Source: Desulfosporosinus lacus DSM 15449
GTDB lineage: Bacteria; Bacillota; Desulfitobacteriia; Desulfitobacteriales; Desulfitobacteriaceae
Direction: 5' to 3'
Assembly (NCBI RefSeq): GCF_900129935.1
Contig: NZ_FQXJ01000003.1
Span: 682,001 to 746,000 of the forward strand
DNA: 64,000 nucleotides
This document shows, piece by piece, positions 63,495-64,000 of the stretch (its first letter is position 1; each line of letters begins with the position of its first letter). The notes beneath the pieces are model-generated. The model saw only the letters and a program-made list of their open reading frames with translations, did no database searches and was not told where the DNA came from. Position numbers and translations under genes: made by a program.

Positions 63495-64000
63495 GTGAGG
63501 TTCGTTGGGGATAAACCGAACAATCCTTATGAGCCCATCGGACCGCAGGGGTTCCCTGGTCAATTACCCAATGGTCAATTTGGCTCGGGATACTCTCCGG
63601 GTTCGATTCGCAATACACTTGGTTCAGGACTTAAGGCCAGTGGAGTCTTCCAAAAGGATGGACAAATCCAAAATATGAGGGGAGGCTTTATTGGAGCTAA
63701 GCACCCCCCAGGTCCAGGAAACCAGTGGCAGGGGCCGCCTCCGGTACAAGGTGGACCTAATCCGGGTATGGGATATATGCCGGAACAAGGGTATCATCAA
63801 GGTATCCCCTATAACCCGGGTCAAGCGCGCCAGCTTATCTTACAAGCTGCCCAAGAAGGGATTAATGGCAATGGGGTGGCGACCATTTCCCCGGACAATA
63901 GTTTTCTTCTGATTGCCAATCTTCCGGCACCGCAAACTTTTCTCGGACTGGGACAACCGGGGGTATATGCTGCTTATTTGGTGGATGATAAAGGAAAGAC
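63495..64000 (+). CDS. Gly/Pro/Gln-rich protein, unassigned (3' end outside window)
   Basis: A GTG behind AAAGGAGGG opens a frame that stays open to the right edge (168 codons). It begins VRFVGDKPNNPYEPIGPQGF; residues 1-110 are rich in Gly, Pro, Gln and Asn without a signal peptide (VFQKDGQIQNMRGGFIGAKH in the middle). From about 115 a folded domain seems to start (ARQLILQAAQEGINGNGVAT, then LLIANLPAPQTFLG). No family recognised. The A+G-rich ribosome site, lack of stops and good codon use support a real gene. Confidence 0.65.
   Translation, partial: MRFVGDKPNNPYEPIGPQGFPGQLPNGQFGSGYSPGSIRNTLGSGLKASGVFQKDGQIQNMRGGFIGAKHPPGPGNQWQGPPPVQGGPNPGMGYMPEQGYHQGIPYNPGQARQLILQAAQEGINGNGVATISPDNSFLLIANLPAPQTFLGLGQPGVYAAYLVDDKGK

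Overview
The window reads as chromosome of a low-to-middle GC, spore-forming Bacillota. The closest fit is the Desulfosporosinus/Desulfitobacterium group of Peptococcaceae. That placement is inference from content: many CWB2-anchored exported proteins, a SleB-type hydrolase, a DUF2508 protein, strong GGAGG-type ribosome binding sites, and TolC-like and RND genes in an otherwise Gram-positive setting. No rRNA, tRNA, CRISPR array, transposase or phage gene was seen.

Layout. (1) 1-5.9 kb: the end of a dltB-like MBOAT gene, then an apparent operon of a CWB2-anchored lytic transglycosylase, a GT39-type glycosyltransferase, a DUF2304 protein and a GT2. (2) 5.9-13.4 kb: an accessory patch with shuffled modular repeats, hicB with a broken hicA, two Uma2 genes plus a third remnant, a repeat-built coiled-coil protein, a reverse-strand trio (deacetylase, GNAT, EamA-like) and a DUF4143 ATPase. 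(3) 13.4-23.9 kb: a cell-surface block with a GH18 protein, a subtilisin, an amidase and an S-layer protein, each with three CWB2 domains. The S-layer gene has a long, strongly folded leader. (4) 24.3-48.2 kb: a large polysaccharide locus. (5) 48.4-63.4 kb: a decayed lipoprotein, a TolC-like protein, a DEAD-box helicase, an S41 protease, an RND efflux operon with its TetR regulator, a cell-wall hydrolase, repeats and a Tat-exported phosphoesterase. A further gene runs off the right edge.

How it works together. In the polysaccharide locus ManC, Gmd and Rmd should make GDP-D-rhamnose and Ugd should make UDP-glucuronate. A WbaP-like enzyme can start chains on a lipid carrier. Wzm/Wzt export them, and the Wzt has the extra C-terminal domain that reads chain ends. 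The next genes are a methyltransferase with a long coiled coil and a 1235-residue protein with three glycosyltransferase domains. This order resembles wzm-wzt-wbdD-wbdA of E. coli O9a, where WbdD caps the chain and sets its length. Beside it lie five proteins with 15 CWB2 domains in total. In Clostridioides difficile CWB2 binds an anionic wall polymer encoded next to slpA, so the natural hypothesis is that this locus makes the anchor for these surface proteins.

Decay is frequent: a shattered second copy of the flippase gene, a dead lipoprotein gene, a dead hicA and a dead Uma2 gene. New small items include a 43-codon single-helix ORF coupled to its neighbours on both sides, and a TolC-gene leader made of a tandem 23-bp duplication.
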